The translations under genes and the position numbers were made by a program. Source: Branchiostoma floridae (taxonomy: Eukaryota > Chordata > Leptocardii > Amphioxiformes > Branchiostomatidae). Taken from it: a stretch of 64,000 bases of DNA. The notes under the pieces were generated by a model. That model made no database searches. It saw only the letters and a program-made list of their open reading frames with translations, and had not been told where the DNA came from. Within the stretch, counting starts at the first letter, position 1, and every line of letters starts with the position of its first letter. The stretch lies in the NCBI RefSeq assembly GCF_000003815.2, contig NC_049989.1:4497141-4561140 (forward strand), read 5' to 3'. Below, one piece after another: positions 1-12,644 of the stretch.

Positions 1-3000
1 CTGTAGAATGTAAGATATCAATTGGATGGGGAAAATTAAGCATTATACTTGTATGTTCTTGAAGACAAGAACAGGAATCACAAGAGCTTGGACGACAGAA
101 TACGTCTATAGAATTAAATAAACCATTTTAATGCGCTTACCGTAGAATCAGCCATTGCAGTAGTCTCGGTGCTGTATAGTTCAGTGGTAACGGGCGTATC
201 CACAGATGGTGTCGACTGTAGAATAGAAGATATCTCATCAATCGGATGGCAAGATTAAGTGTTATATTTGTATATTTGGTACTGTTCGTGAAGACAAGAA
301 CAGGAATCACAAAAGTTGGGGCGACAGAAGACGTCACTAGAATTAAAGACCATTTTCATGCGCTTACCGTAGTATCAGCCATTCCAGTAGTCCCGGTGAA
401 AGGCGGAGCAGTGGTACCGACCGTATCCACAGATGGAGTCGGCTGTAGAAAATAAGACAGTTCATTGGTTATAAAAACGATATGTTTGTATGTTGGTCCA
501 ACTGTTGAAGACAAGACCAGGAATGTTAAAAACTAGAACGACGTCAACAGATGTAATCATTGGAAACCCCTTCTCGCGAGCTCACCGTGTAAATGTACGA
601 GCGATCAGCCATTGCAGTAGTCTCGGTACTCCACCGAAAAGGTGGACCAGTGGTACCGATTGTATCGGCCATCGCGGAACGATTCGAGAAGGCAGTATCA
701 CTCGTGGTATGGGTCATATCTTCATATGGTTTCGGCTGTAGATATGAACATAAATTGGTTGATGCGCTTTTAGATTAGTATATCAGATCGCAGTATCACA
801 TCGCATGCAGGAATTTTCAAAGACTGCAAATGCAGAACACAGTGATGATGATAGTATCACATCGCCAACAAAAGAAAAGGAATAGAATACAGCTGGCAAT
901 AAACTTACATCTTGGGTAACATTTCCGTTAATACCAAAGACGACTCCAATGATTCCACCGATAATCAGTACAGAGATGACGATAACTGCTGTTACAGCAA
1001 CGTATACCCGGCGAAACCTACACCCTGAACATCGTAGCAACACATTTCCGTTGGAAACAAGAATTCATTGTAATGGATTATTCATTGAAAGAAAAAAATA
1101 GAGAATGACGTTATCTTATCAACGTGTTTCGTATCGAAATATTTAATTCATTTATCTCATTCATTTATCTACTCAGGAACAACTGGGGCGATTGTTTTGT
1201 TTTTTTCAAAGGAAAATCTGGGCGTACATATATAAATCTTACTATATATATCAAGATAACAAAATATAAGACAAAGGTGCAAAACAGATTAATGGTAAAA
1301 ATACGCCAAGATGTAACATGGAACAAGCATGAAAGAAGCAAAACAAATATGATAGAAATAATGAAAAATACATCAGTGTTGTTTGATGATAAAACAATGA
1401 AAGGTTAGTATATGGCGAGATATTCCTGATAAGTAGTATTCAAATTAAAGTATATATAGTGAGATTGTACAGATATCTAACAAGAGAATGAAAAAGTTAA
1501 ACGTAGACACACTTTACCTGCTTGTTTGCGGACATTCGGCACGTATATCGGATTAGGCTTGAGCGCGTTTCGCGCCGACACAGGATTTGGATGACGGGCA
1601 TTCGGGTGGCGTTGAAGATTATGTGTAGTGCTGTTATCCCCGGCAATATCTGAAGTATTAGCTTCATGTGTGGATGGGTTACATCCTGCCAAGTTGGACG
1701 AAGCATTCCGTCGGCTGTTTGTCTGTGTTGCTTCCGAACTTGTAGTGGGTGCTACTTGATCATTGTCCGAATGTGCAACAGCATATGGCTCGATATCGAC
1801 ATCGTCAGAGTGCGTATCGACTGTCTGTCTGTTCTCAGCTACAGCATCACTTTTCACAGACTTTTCATCATCATCATCATCGCCATGGTAACGGTCGTTA
1901 TCCTCTTCCACATTTTCAAGAGCAGGGGCGGCCGCTATGCCATCACTGTCAGCTTGCAAGAGGGAAGATTCCCTACTTTCGGTTCCCGGACCTGGTTGCG
2001 ACATACTATCGTTTGTGATGACACTTGTTACAGCCTCGGGTGACAGGTCGTCAGTCATACTGACGACAGTATCCCTCCCTTGTCCGTTCCCATCTTGGAG
2101 ATTGCCATTACTACTCTCTGTCCCACAGGCAGATTCTGGAGTAGAAGGTGACTCTTGTGTCGGGTTAACGTTTACGTAAACTGCGTTTGCAGTTGGTGTG
2201 TACATTGGACTCGGGTTCCGATTGTTTCCTTGGTGTGCCCGATTAACATTCACATAGCTTTGAGTATATACAGGGTTCGGTTCTTGGGCAGTTTCGGTGT
2301 TATTGTAAATGGCTGGCTCTTGTACAGGGTTGGCGTTCACGGCAGGTTGTGTGTACACTGGACTCAAGTCAGTTTCTTGCTGTGACCGATTAACATTCAT
2401 ATAGCTTTGAGTATATATAGAGTTCTGTTCTTGGGCAAGTTCGGTGGTAATATAAATGGTTGGCTCCTGTAAAGGGCTGGAGTTCACGGCGGTTTGTGCG
2501 TACACTGGACTCAAGTCAGTTTCTTGGTGTACCCGATTAGCATTCACAGCAGTATAAACAGGGTTCGGGGCTTGAGCAGTTTCGGGGGCGTTATAAATGC
2601 TTGGCTCTTGTATCGGCTTGGCGTTCATGGAGTACATTGGACTCGGGTCAGTCTGGTTGTTTTCATCGTTTGTCCGACAAGCATTCGCAGCGCTTTGAGT
2701 GTACACAGGGTTTGGGTCTTGGGCTTTTGGTACACTTGTTGCTTTCGGATGAGTTGCATCATTGTTTCCAGAAGAACACTCATCGAAAGCCGGAGAGTCA
2801 TTGCCGATGTTTGTAGCTGTTTCAGTTTTCTGAAGAGGCTTTGTTGTATCATGTGAGGAAGTTTTGGAAAAAGTCATGTGATCCCCACACTTGTATGCAA
2901 CAAAATCTATCTCAATGTCACAATTGTCTTTTTCACCGGTATCCTCCATACAGGCTGCGTAGAAGTCGTTTCTAGTCCCCATCGTTTCGTCTTCGGCGGT

Positions 3001-3015
3001 CAGGTCTGTAGCCAT
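1..3015 (-). CDS. Type II membrane protein, Tyr-rich cytoplasmic N-terminus and tandem Thr/Pro-rich stalk exons (partial at left edge)
   Basis: I do not recognise a named orthologue. Coding exons on the minus strand: 1518-3015, 909-1024, 586-735, 368-442 and 141-215. The complement of an acceptor AG lies at 1-2, so a further exon starts just outside the window. Phases match throughout (donor GTAAAG after 1518; GTAAGT after 909). The ATG at 3015 is the first in frame. Exon 1 (500 residues with the split codon) has no signal peptide. It carries repeats of about 45-50 residues at roughly residues 100-287, with NPVY, SPVY, EPxIY, YMNV and YVNV motifs, then an acidic stretch, IEPYAVAH (about 408-415) and NPIYVPN (about 488-494). 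Exon 2 encodes a basic CRFRR stop and a hydrophobic helix (about 507-532), so the N-terminus should be cytosolic. The following exons, 75, 75 and 150 nt, are rich in Thr, Pro and Ala. A terminal ligand-binding domain may lie beyond the edge. Confidence 0.75.
141..735 (-). repeat. Tandemly duplicated 75-nt exon plus intron units
   Basis: Exons 141-215, 368-442 and 586-735 (a fused double, 150 nt) are all phase 0 to 0. They encode related Thr/Pro peptides: TPSVDT is shared by the two short exons and MAD recurs near unit ends. Spacing is 227 and 218 bp. The intervening introns are also similar, for example the stretch beginning gaagacaagaacaggaatca at about 61 and 288. The duplicated unit is therefore exon plus intron. 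Confidence 0.8.
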
Positions 3016-3035
3016 GCTTTGGGATTCCGACAATT
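3016..3035 (-). other. Probable 5' UTR piece with an intron just upstream
   Basis: Immediately above the ATG at 3015 the minus strand reads tcttttag before AATTGTCGG, a good splice acceptor. Translation therefore probably starts in the second exon, joined to a non-coding first exon farther right. Confidence 0.5.
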
Positions 3036-3909
3036 CTAAAAGATACGTTAATTATATGTGGTTGGTATGATGCACTATCGGAGTGCTTGCCTGCAATCAT
3101 AGTGCTTCTTCACTAACGTTTGTTGTCCCTCCCTCTGACATTTGTCTGACCACTTGACACTGGTTTTGGAAACAGCTAATACTTTACATCTAACGGCTTA
3201 AAAATGAAAGTGTGGATCGGGAGCTATCAATGTTGACAAAGAGATTCAGACGCCAACACTGGGGGTAGGAAAAACTTCAAGCTTCAACTCTCCAACTGAA
3301 GTAAGATTAAAGCAAATACACTGTACCTGGCGTTATTTATCGCCGATGTGTAGATCCTGTTTGCATCAATCCACACACAAGCATGTTTAGATTATATATG
3401 ATTCCGCCTACGCGCATTCTGCATCAAGCTCGATTATGTAGAAGACCGATTGAATATTGAGAAACTCCATACAGTAACCTGTGCGCAATATCATTAAGTA
3501 CGTCATGTCTGTGTTGTCTAAGTTACGTTCATCCAGTACATTATTTGTTTCTTTCCTCTTAATTGACGTAAGCTTTAAGAAAATGGATCGATTGAACGAC
3601 CCAAGCAACTTTAACGAAACCAGAGATAATGGCCTCATGGTGTAGATTGAAGAGGAATCTGACAAATGCTATCCTGAATTTTAAACCAGAACCCTGCATT
3701 TTACACACCGGAATGTTGGTTAATAGTCATCTGCACCAAGTGCTACAAGCAATCATGGGATATCGCTACATGTGACTAAACAATTAGCATATACTGATTA
3801 GTCTGGAGGCAACCTGGAATATTGAAAAGAAATGGTTTCAATCTTAGAGAGATATGGGGAAGTACAATTTATCAGATAGAAATGAAGAACCAAGACACAT
3901 GGTACTCAC

Positions 3910-4085
3910 GGTGCGACTTCTATCCAGGTTCTTCTCAGAGTCGGCGTCCACTACACAAACAAGGAACTTGAGCGGGTGATAAGTTATGGCGCCCGCTTGA
4001 AATTAAACGTATTCAGCAGCAGCTTATTTGATACCTTGTTGCGTAATGGTTTATGACGTTTTATGGAGATTAATAACCCAGCACC
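3910..4085 (-). promoter_or_regulatory. Candidate alternative non-coding first exon, copy 1
   Basis: On the minus strand, sequence ending GTCGCACC is followed by the donor GTGAGTACC (exon edge 3910). The block is about 70-80% similar by eye to 4811-4985. It contains no in-frame coding signal. Its donor and position make it a candidate 5' exon for the membrane-protein gene at 1-3015. The upper boundary is approximate. Confidence 0.4.
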
Positions 4086-4810
4086 TGGGAGTAACCATTT
4101 TTGGGAGTGGCAAACATTGAATAAATTACAGTTTTCGTTTTTACGTTTTAGAGTTGATGTATAAAATCGCGATCACGACAGATAACATTTGTTGACAAAA
4201 CTTTAAAGATCAGCATAGACTAGAAATATTGATTATTGGGGATAAAATACAAGTACACACTATAAAGTTAGACTTAGATCTAAGTAAACGGAAATGCGCA
4301 TTGAAAAAAGGAATGTTTGAGCAGGAAAAGACACTAAGGTATATAACGGTGTGTCCTCCGATGAAATGCTACATTTTATGATTTCACAGACAAAATAATT
4401 GTCTTTCTTTCTCCATCGAACTGCTTCGAATGGACACACCCAAGTTGTTTTTTTTCATCAGTAGACAAATTAGATTTTAAGGCCAGGTTGCTAGCTGTAC
4501 CTGCATCAGTTGAATATTTTACATTAACTCCATCATTTCCAACCTTGTGCTTTTTAAAAACAAATAAGTATTCTTCTTAGTCAAAGTTGTGTCTCTATTT
4601 GTTTGTTTGGAATGGGCATGTTATATGTAACAAGCCAGACTACAAGCCACCATGAAATATATGACTATGTGTTACTTAACACAAAAAAATATATTGATTA
4701 GTCTCAATGCAACTTCAAAAACAAGATTTCAAGCAATGGTTCCAATCTTAGAATGACACGAGAAACCCTATCTTAGATAAAAATCAATAATCAAGATACA
4801 TTGTACTCAC

Positions 4811-4985
4811 GGTACGATTTCTTTACAGGCGTCTCCTTCTCAGAGTCAGCTTCACAAACAAGGAACTTGAGAAGATACGGCTCATCACGCTTCACGTATT
4901 CAGCAGCAGCTTATTTAATACCTTGTCGCTCAATGGCTGATGACGTTTTAAGAAAATTAATAACCCAGTACCTGGGACGAACCAT
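4811..4985 (-). promoter_or_regulatory. Candidate alternative non-coding first exon, copy 2
   Basis: Duplicate of the block at 3910. It shares the stretch with cagcagcagctta and has the same donor context (GTGAGTAC, exon edge 4811). It contains a short upstream ORF of about 20 codons. A minus-strand AATAAA (tttatt near 4987) just above it could be the polyadenylation signal of the chondroitin synthase gene, which would leave that gene's 3' end and this exon nearly touching. Confidence 0.4.
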
Positions 4986-5356
4986 TTTATTCTGGGGAGT
5001 GCCGAACATCAAATATATCACACCTTTTATGTGGTGAGATATGATGACACCAGATCATATTTGTTATATACGCAGGTACATACGTACAACAAAACGTTTT
5101 CGGCAGGCTATATCCGTTGATCTCTGGATCCTCTATTACTGTATTTGAGGATTGATTTAAGATACATTGTGTCATCTCAATACTCAAGTCAAATGGAAAT
5201 ACCGCTGACGAAGGCGGAGAAATCGTTTACTTATGCAAAGTTTGGAATGCAATTGCGTCACAGGGACCCAAAAGCGAACACAGTCGAACAGGTGGAGAAC
5301 ATTCCACTCTCAAATTGTAGATTAAGGGCTCCAATAATCAGTACTGAGTAACAGTA

Positions 5357-5534
5357 CAGTGGAAGCCAGTTAAATGCACGTCGGATAAACGCACACTTCG
5401 GTCAATTGTACGGAATCTCCAAATCCCGTGGCGGTGCGGTCCAACTGAGTAACTTCGCATTATCACACACGCCGGATAATTGCACGGGATTCGCTGGCAA
5501 ATTGGGTGTGCAATTAAGCGGCTTCCACTTTTTG
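5357..5534. mobile_element. Short inverted-repeat element (MITE, pogo/Tigger-like ends)
   Basis: The left end reads cagtggaagccagttaaatg. The right end (gcaattaagcggcttccact) is its near-perfect reverse complement. The element is about 178 bp and is flanked by TA dinucleotides (5355-5356 and about 5535-5536). There is no ORF. The cagtggaa start resembles pogo/Tigger MITE termini; family assignment is by resemblance only. Confidence 0.6.
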
Positions 5535-5634
5535 TATACTAATTTCAATTCAACAACACCTGTTGCTCTGAATACATTGATAGTCTAATACACATCTGTA
5601 TGAATATGTTACAGTTATGTAATCCTCTGCCAAA

Positions 5635-8155
5635 TTACATTACATCTGCTCGATCCTGCCAAAATCCTGCCAGCTTGGCAGCGCTACCATAGGTGTTAGC
5701 TTTGGACCCAATACACATGTTGTATTGTATGGTCGGAAGGTTTGGGTCACAGTGGATGGGATGGTAAACATGCACCAGACCTGGGTCGACCGCACGGAAA
5801 GTCTCCATCTTACTTTTGACGAACTTGTCAAATAGACTGAGGTCCTCCATTCCCCATCCCCGGATGTTGATGTCAAACTGGCCAACGTTGACAAAGTCCT
5901 CCCGGTAGAGACACGCCATTCCGTAACTGCTGAAGCGCCAGTAGCCGGTGTCCTTTGAGAGAAGGTGGTATCCTTTTGCAGTCGGGCCTCCTCTGCGGTT
6001 TGATTGGTTTTCACTGGCAGGGTCTCCTAAGTCAGCAAATTTGGAGTCATACTGGCTGAACATCACGGGAAAGTACACCTGGTGACCAAGCACTGTGTTG
6101 CTACGGCAACGATCTAAGAAACCTTTGGTAAAGATCAAGTCTACGTCACAAAAGAAGAGCAAAGAACCGTTTCTGAAGTGTGCGGCTCCAGCGTTTAGAC
6201 CTATTCCTCGAGAAAACGGTCCTGTCATGAGAATAATCTTGATGGTGGAAGTGGGGTATTTTTCTTGGTATTCATCCAAAGCGTCTAGAACCCTGCTAGT
6301 TTCTGCTTCCGTGTTTTTAAACAAAACTATCAAGAGGTCCACATTCGACTCGGTTTCCAAACAGACCGACTCATAGTTCTTCATAAATCTTTCGAAAATG
6401 GATAGCCTGCCTTGAAGAGGAACGATGATGTGTACTGTTTCCTTCCTACGTGATCTTGCCCTATCCCAGATAACATTGTCGAAAACGTTCTCCTCTGAGT
6501 CTTTCTCTAGCAGCTCGGTACCTGTGTATGGCTGATGTAGATAGAGCAGCTTTCTTCCCAGCATCATTCTGGCTTTACGTTTGAACTTACGGCGGCAAAC
6601 TACAAGTAGATCCAGCTGATAGTCGGGCCCTCTGATCGGATCTACCCGCTGATATCCGTGGTGGATGCTACTGTAGTCACACACGGTACGGTAACGGCGT
6701 TGGTAGTCACGATTCACCATATGCATTGCCTGTTGGGACATGAAAGAAAAAAACAGAGGTATACGAACTATGTAGTTCTTGTTTCTCACTAAAACTTGCA
6801 CTATGCTGACTAAACACCACAAGAAACTTTGTTTATACTGTTTGGTCTGATTTGATCATTATTTTAGTAAATGGCCTCTTTATCTCTAAAAAGTATAACT
6901 TTGAAACATCGCCTTAACTGCCTTAACCGCCACAGCATTTACATACCTGAATGATATTCATGTGCATCGCTGTCTTCAAAACGGCAGGCGTTTTCTTGCT
7001 GGGCCCTCCACTCCTGGTAGTTGCGTGTTGGTACAGCATCTTGCCAACGACAGCGTCCCACGGAAGCACATCACGGGCCGCCCTTGGACGGAAGTTTGAC
7101 TGAAGGTGTTTTTCCCAACGCGAATAAGCTCGAGCCGGTAGCTTAGGCTCTAACAGTTCTGTCATCTGTTCAACCCTCTGGTTCAAGTCTAGAGCGCGTC
7201 GCTTCAGATCGTGTATACGTTGGGTGAGAAAGTAAGTATGGAGCTTGTATTGATACTCAGGACGCTTGTTTGGGTGAAGTGTGATTGCGATGTCAATGAC
7301 GGCCTTATGGAGCTCCCCAATATTCCCTTTGTTGTAATTCTTGTAGTCGTTGAAGAAGATGTCCCTGGTATCAAACGCAGATGTACAGGTGATTCCCGCA
7401 AACTTCGTGATGCACCGTCCGATCTCAACGTCCTCGTGTGAGGAGTACAGGTTCTTCAGGCACCAGGGGATGTTGGGTACCACCCTCCTCAGGGTCTCTC
7501 GGCTCATGATCATCCCCGGCCCGCCCATACAGTAGTTCTCATCTGGCCTCAGTCCGAGGCGGCCTAACTCGTCTTCTTTACCAACTCCAGCTTGTCCGAT
7601 ATAGAGAGGTTGGCTAGAGTCCACTTTCCGCAGGAAATTTTCAAGCCGGTCTCCACGTATGTACACGTCATCATCTGCGCGTACGAACCACTCATAATCA
7701 TCCAAGTAGTGATCGTGCATGTATTTCAACATCAGGAACGCCTTCTTCTGAGGCGGGTAGACGTCAGTAACTCCCGGGATGGAGACGATGGGAATCTTGT
7801 TCCCCAAAGAAGCCTTTGAGTCCGTGGCCGAAAAGAATTCTACTTTTCCGGAGATTTGCTTTCCCCATGTTTCGTATGTGGCGAGTGCCCGAGAATTCAG
7901 ATACTTCTTTGCGGTCATGATACCAACGTAGATGTGACCCTTGTACTTCATTGGATAAGTGGAATATGATTGTACCACCTTACCTTTGGCCTGTCCAGCC
8001 ATGTGGCCTGAGACATGCTGTTGACCTAAGTGCCTATCAGGCACCATCAGGACGGTAAGCCAAACGGTCATACTGAAACCCAGAATAACACCGGCTGAGA
8101 AGTTCATCAGCATGCCAGGCAGACCTCCTGAAAATCCTAGCCGTGCATTCCCCAT
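5635..8155 (-). CDS. CHSY1: Chondroitin sulfate synthase (CHSY1/CHSY3 type)
   Basis: Bifunctional Golgi enzyme that polymerises chondroitin by adding GlcA and GalNAc alternately. Coding exons are 6947-8155 and 5635-6729, joined in phase 0 (donor GTATGT, acceptor tcccaacag), giving 767 residues against 802 for human CHSY1. A type II signal anchor lies at about residues 15-38. The first glycosyltransferase domain has RADDDVYI (DDD at 161-163). The second has FFCDVDL (DVD at about 598-600) and GWGMED (about 694-699). All three are hallmark motifs of the family, and both halves align along their length with human CHSY1. A 5' UTR acceptor is visible (exon edge 8176). Orthology to CHSY1 versus CHSY3 cannot be resolved because a lancelet gene may be ancestral to both. 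Confidence 0.95.
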
Positions 8156-8803
8156 CTCTTTAGGCTTTCTCTTATTCTAGAATTAGAAAAAATATGGATT
8201 GAACGATTTGTCATTGTAGATAAACTCATTTTCTAATGGGATGTATGGCGTTTGTACGACAGTGATCATTTTAGGTCAAGTTGATGACATCACCTATCTT
8301 GTCTAAACTGTAGGAACAAGGAGGTTGTATATCTCTATATAATGTCCTTGGTTCAAACAAACAAATTTCAGATATCTAAAATCATGGCAGTGAAAAAAGT
8401 TGTTCGCGTAAAGCCCATTGTTGTCACTTGACTGTGATATGCAAATGAGCACTTATCTGAAAGGCTTGCGCCATGTCCTGGCAATGTTGTTTTGAAAACG
8501 GCCCTGCCCTGAACTATTGCAAGCGATAACTTTACATGTGTTGAGTTTAAAAGCTTTTAAGTTACAGTGACTAAGGAGCGTTGATAAAAGCTCCTTGCAG
8601 TGACTAAACATTGAATTTCAAACAGTGATGAAATCAACATAAGATCTCATATTGCTGGAGGGTACAATTGTGACAACAACGGAGCATTTGACGCTCAGAA
8701 ACTTTAATTTCGAGCACAATGAGCCACAGTTACTGTACAAAAAAATTAAAAGCTCAATCATCTTCGACATATAAAAGCAGAAATTCTGTATAGGAACACT
8801 CAC

Positions 8804-8960
8804 CAAGCGTGGCTGAGCGTCAGAGTGCCGAGGCGTGGCGGCGAGGTTTCCCGGGAGTCCGCCGAATGAGCACAGCACGGCAATACATTTGCTGTCACCT
8901 GTTCCAGATGCATGGAATGTTGAAGCAAGCTGGCTTACTTTTGTCCATGACAAATACATG
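8804..8960 (-). promoter_or_regulatory. Probable non-coding first exon of the chondroitin synthase gene
   Basis: A locally GC-rich block ends on the minus strand in CACGCTTG followed by the donor GTGAGTGTT (exon edge 8804). A matching acceptor lies at 8177-8178. The upper end is a guess. The start of SLX1 lies 690 bp to the right on the other strand, so the interval probably acts as a divergent promoter. Confidence 0.45.
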
Positions 8961-9206
8961 TAACTGCGTTAGAAAGCGCTGAATAGTTTTGAGTTGTTTC
9001 CAGTATATAAACGGGAGGTCAACATTCCAAGACATGCAAACGTATGTATTGTGATATTCAACGGGTAATCGAGAGATGCATGACAAACACATTTGACTGC
9101 GTTGTGAAAGTGCTGAGTGGTTTTGAGTTGTTTCTAGTTAAACGCATGGAGGTCAACATTCCAAGACATGCAAACGTCTGTATCGTGATATTCAACGGGT
9201 AATCGG
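8946..9206. repeat. 133-bp tandem duplication
   Basis: Two copies start with catgacaaa at about 8946 and 9079. Both continue through aggtcaacattccaagacat and gatattcaacgggtaatcg. The duplication sits between the divergent chondroitin synthase and SLX1 genes and may carry promoter elements. Beyond it, 9207-9649 shows only probable SLX1 5' UTR. Confidence 0.75.
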
Positions 9207-9649
9207 GTTGGGCATCAACGACCAAGGTCAAAGGTTAATGCTTTGTTCAGGAAGTACAAAATCGACGATAGTAGCAACAGTTTGGATGATTTCTTGGCGT
9301 CAGTTTTAAGATGTTGTGAATGATTCTCTGTACAACACAGGAGAAGACAACAGGGAGTCATCAGAGAATGTACCGATGAAACAGAAATGACAGTTGCATT
9401 TGGTATGTCACGGTTAGTATGTCGCGTATGGGGGAGGGGGGCAGGAAATTCTGTGCGACAGCTGTAGCAACTGGTCGGCCAGCTGTTGTGTTTTTAGGTT
9501 TTAACTAGCTGTTGATCAGCAAGTTCAAGCCAGGGATTAAGTTGGTGAAAGAAAGACGAAAGAACGGACAGGGGAAGACAGTTGCCGATTTTCGCAACGG
9601 AATATTCACAACATAGAAAAGCTGCTGCAAGTGAGAAATATTATTGACG

Positions 9650-12644
9650 ATGGTGGTGGAAATTGAAAACTTCTACGGCGTGTATCTGCTGTACTGCATC
9701 AACCCCAAGTACAAGGGGCGGACGTACATCGGCTTCACGAACGACCCGAACCGGCGCATCAAGCAGCACAACACGGGAACAAAGGCGGGAGGCGCCCGGA
9801 GGACGTCCGGCAGGGGGCCCTGGTGAGGAGAATAATTTTCCATTACATGAAGGACGTTGTGTAATTTTCTAAGTACAAAAGAATTATTGAAGTTGTAAAT
9901 TTTTTTCCTGTCTAAGCTGTTCTTTGTCGAGTCGGTCTGTTAAGCTGTATTGACATTTTATTTTTATTTTTAAAGAGACTGCAGTTTCTTTTCACCTTTA
10001 ATACTTAGTCTTAGCTTAAAATTGTGACACAATAAACTTGATCTTAAATCTGCTATAAAGCATCAGTTTATATTGCTGTATTTCTGTTAGATTATCTGAA
10101 ATTTCAGCTGAAACAAACAAGATTTTCAATTTTGCATTGCAGGGAGATGGTACTGATCATCCATGGCTTCCCCAACAATATCTCAGCTCTCAGGGTAAGT
10201 GACAATAGACCTGATGACAAAATGGAATGTTACCTGTAGGGACTAGTATAAGAGTATTAGAGTAACATTGAATTGTATTGTATACATTAAGATCAGAATC
10301 CTGCATCTAAATTCAAAACATTTCATGTATATGGCCTTCTTTTGGACTCCTTATAAAGCAGTACATGTTGTTTGTTGTGTTGATTGGGCAATTTTGTCAT
10401 TTTTATTGCTGCTTTCTTTTCAGTTTGAGTGGGCGTGGCAGCATCCTGACAAATCTCGTAGACTCAGACACCTCCCCAAGAAGTCAAGCAGAGAGACAGC
10501 TTTTCAGGTATAATATGATTGACTCGAATCTTAACTTTCATGTACTGTAGACTGCACTTTCATCATTATTATAACTATTACTCTGTCCCAACAAATGAAG
10601 AATTGTTTTCAGTTTGTGTGTGTGTGTGCATGCTTGCATGTTTGTGTCTACATGCAAATGTCTTTCCAAGATTTTTTTCATCCATACATTGCAGCAGTGC
10701 CATTCATTATCAGCATTGCCATTTTGTCTGCATAACTGGAAGGTTTGGGCAAAGCAGTATGAATACTTAGTATGCTGTCTCTGATTGCCTTGTTTTGTAT
10801 TACATTTTCTGCCTTAGATGCTAGTAAAAGACAGGGCTGTTTCTCTTAGATATCCAAAGGTGCAATGATATTTAGATATGTGTATATTGTATCTTTAATT
10901 GAAGCATCAAGTTTTGTTTCTTGACCAACAGCACAAGTTCCGCCTGGTGTCCAACATGTTGCGGGTGGGACCCTGGTGTAAGCTGCCTCTCACCATCAGA
11001 TGGTTGAAGCAGGAATACATGCTGGAATTTGATCCCCTTCTCCAGCCACCAAACCACATGCCTATAGGTATGCTCAGTATCACCGATAATGCAATAAAGC
11101 CTTTTTTCAGACATGTCTCAGCAATGGTTGTCTCTTATAGTTAGCTATAGCAGTGGTAAATACTCAGAAATAATAATAAGTTACAGAATTAATTCTTGTG
11201 ATAAGCCATCACCTTTGTCCTTTTGCCATCTTTGTAAGCAGGAAACTCACAGATAGAATTTTGCAATGTAGTGTTTTCACTTTATCTAATTTCTGATATC
11301 TTTAAAATAGTTACTAGTAGTAGTTAAATCTCTTGATAATGATAATAACATTTCAACATCATGACTCCTTCTCTACAGCCTATGGACCTGTTCAGAGTAA
11401 GAAGCTGAAAAAGAACAAGGCAGAGTCTGTTGCCAAGGATACACAGAGCAGTCAAGTTGATGATGATGATGATGATTTTGTACATCTCTCTCAAGCCAGA
11501 GCGACCAGATGTGATGTCTGTGTGAAGAGACTACAGGTATATTCCATACTGCCTTGTTTCCAAATCTTGAGACATACCTGCACATATCTGTAGTTCATGT
11601 TCAGGCTTTAAGAACCAAGCTTTTACTTAACAGTGGGGCAAAAGCAAAGAAGATTCATTGTGCAGTTGTATTATCTTTTGGACTCAGCTATGCAGTCTCC
11701 AACTTTGAATTATATTGTTCTAATTGCTCCTTTAGTTTTACTTCATGAATCCCTTTAATATCTTAATCTAAATTGCTGATTTTCTCAGGACCCTGAAAGT
11801 CAGGTGTCATGCGTGCACCCAAGCTGCAGCATGAAGGCCCACATGACCTGTCTGTCCAGGCACTTCCTCAGGAGAACAGAGGACAGCCTGTTGCCAGTGG
11901 AGGGAACCTGTCCGAAGTGCAAGGTGAGGCTGGACTGTTAACTCAAGGAGGAACATTTGCTATATATGCACTACATGTACAAGAGGGGCAGGGTTCAAAA
12001 TAACCCTGTTGCGCCACCATACTGTTTGGTACAATTAAGTTTCACGAGACTGCATGTGTCCTGTGAGCGGCCTATCAGATCTGAGCTACACACTGTGTAG
12101 TGTACATTAGGGCATTTGACCTGCAGCAACCTAAAATGTTTATATTTTATGGGCAACCTAAAAAGTACATGTATTTTGAACCCTATTATTTGTCACTATG
12201 TTTCACATGCATCATCGCTTATCATATGCAAGGGGAACAAATGCTTAAAGCAAGGTTTAACCAACCTCCTTGCTCTAAGCCCCCCAAAACACACAGGTAC
12301 AATTTTACAAGATTGGTTTTCTGGTCCTCCTCTCCAGGTTAGTCTACTGTGGGGAGAAGTCATCAGGCAGAAGTTGGGATGCCAGGATGTTCCTCCAGAT
12401 TCTGATGATGTGAGTTTTCCACACAAATACTAACACTTTTTAAAGACACCTTCAATGTGATTTCTATGAAAATCAACTTTGATAGCATTAAGGAAGTACA
12501 ATTCTTTTGATTTCTGTTCTTCCATAACATTACACGTGCTATGCACTTATTCGCAATAATGATCAAATTCCTTTCAATCAAATTGTTCATTCATTTTTTT
12601 CTTTCTCTTCCTTATAGAAAGCACACTGGACAGATGAAGTATGA
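9650..12644 (+). CDS. SLX1: Structure-specific endonuclease subunit SLX1
   Basis: Catalytic subunit of the SLX1-SLX4 nuclease, which cuts branched DNA such as Holliday junctions and flaps in the nucleus. Eight exons: 9650-9822, 10143-10194, 10424-10507, 10932-11067, 11379-11536, 11789-11923, 12338-12409 and 12618-12644. They sum to 837 nt (278 residues; human SLX1A has 275). The GIY-YIG domain shows GVY (10-12), YIG (26-28), the catalytic Arg in NRRIKQH (R36) and the catalytic Glu in FEWAWQHP (E77). The C-terminal zinc finger spans exons 5-6, with CDVC, CVHPSC, H/C and CPKC. An Asp run precedes it in exon 5. All junctions are GT-AG and in phase. SLX4 is not in the window. Confidence 0.95.

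Noticed and set aside
1124-1408. 94-codon plus ORF in the left part of the window
   Set aside because: It is AT-rich and lysine-biased, has no domain and lies in an intron of the minus-strand gene.
5640-6014. 124-codon minus ORF inside the chondroitin synthase second exon
   Set aside because: It is an alternative frame of a conserved glycosyltransferase exon.
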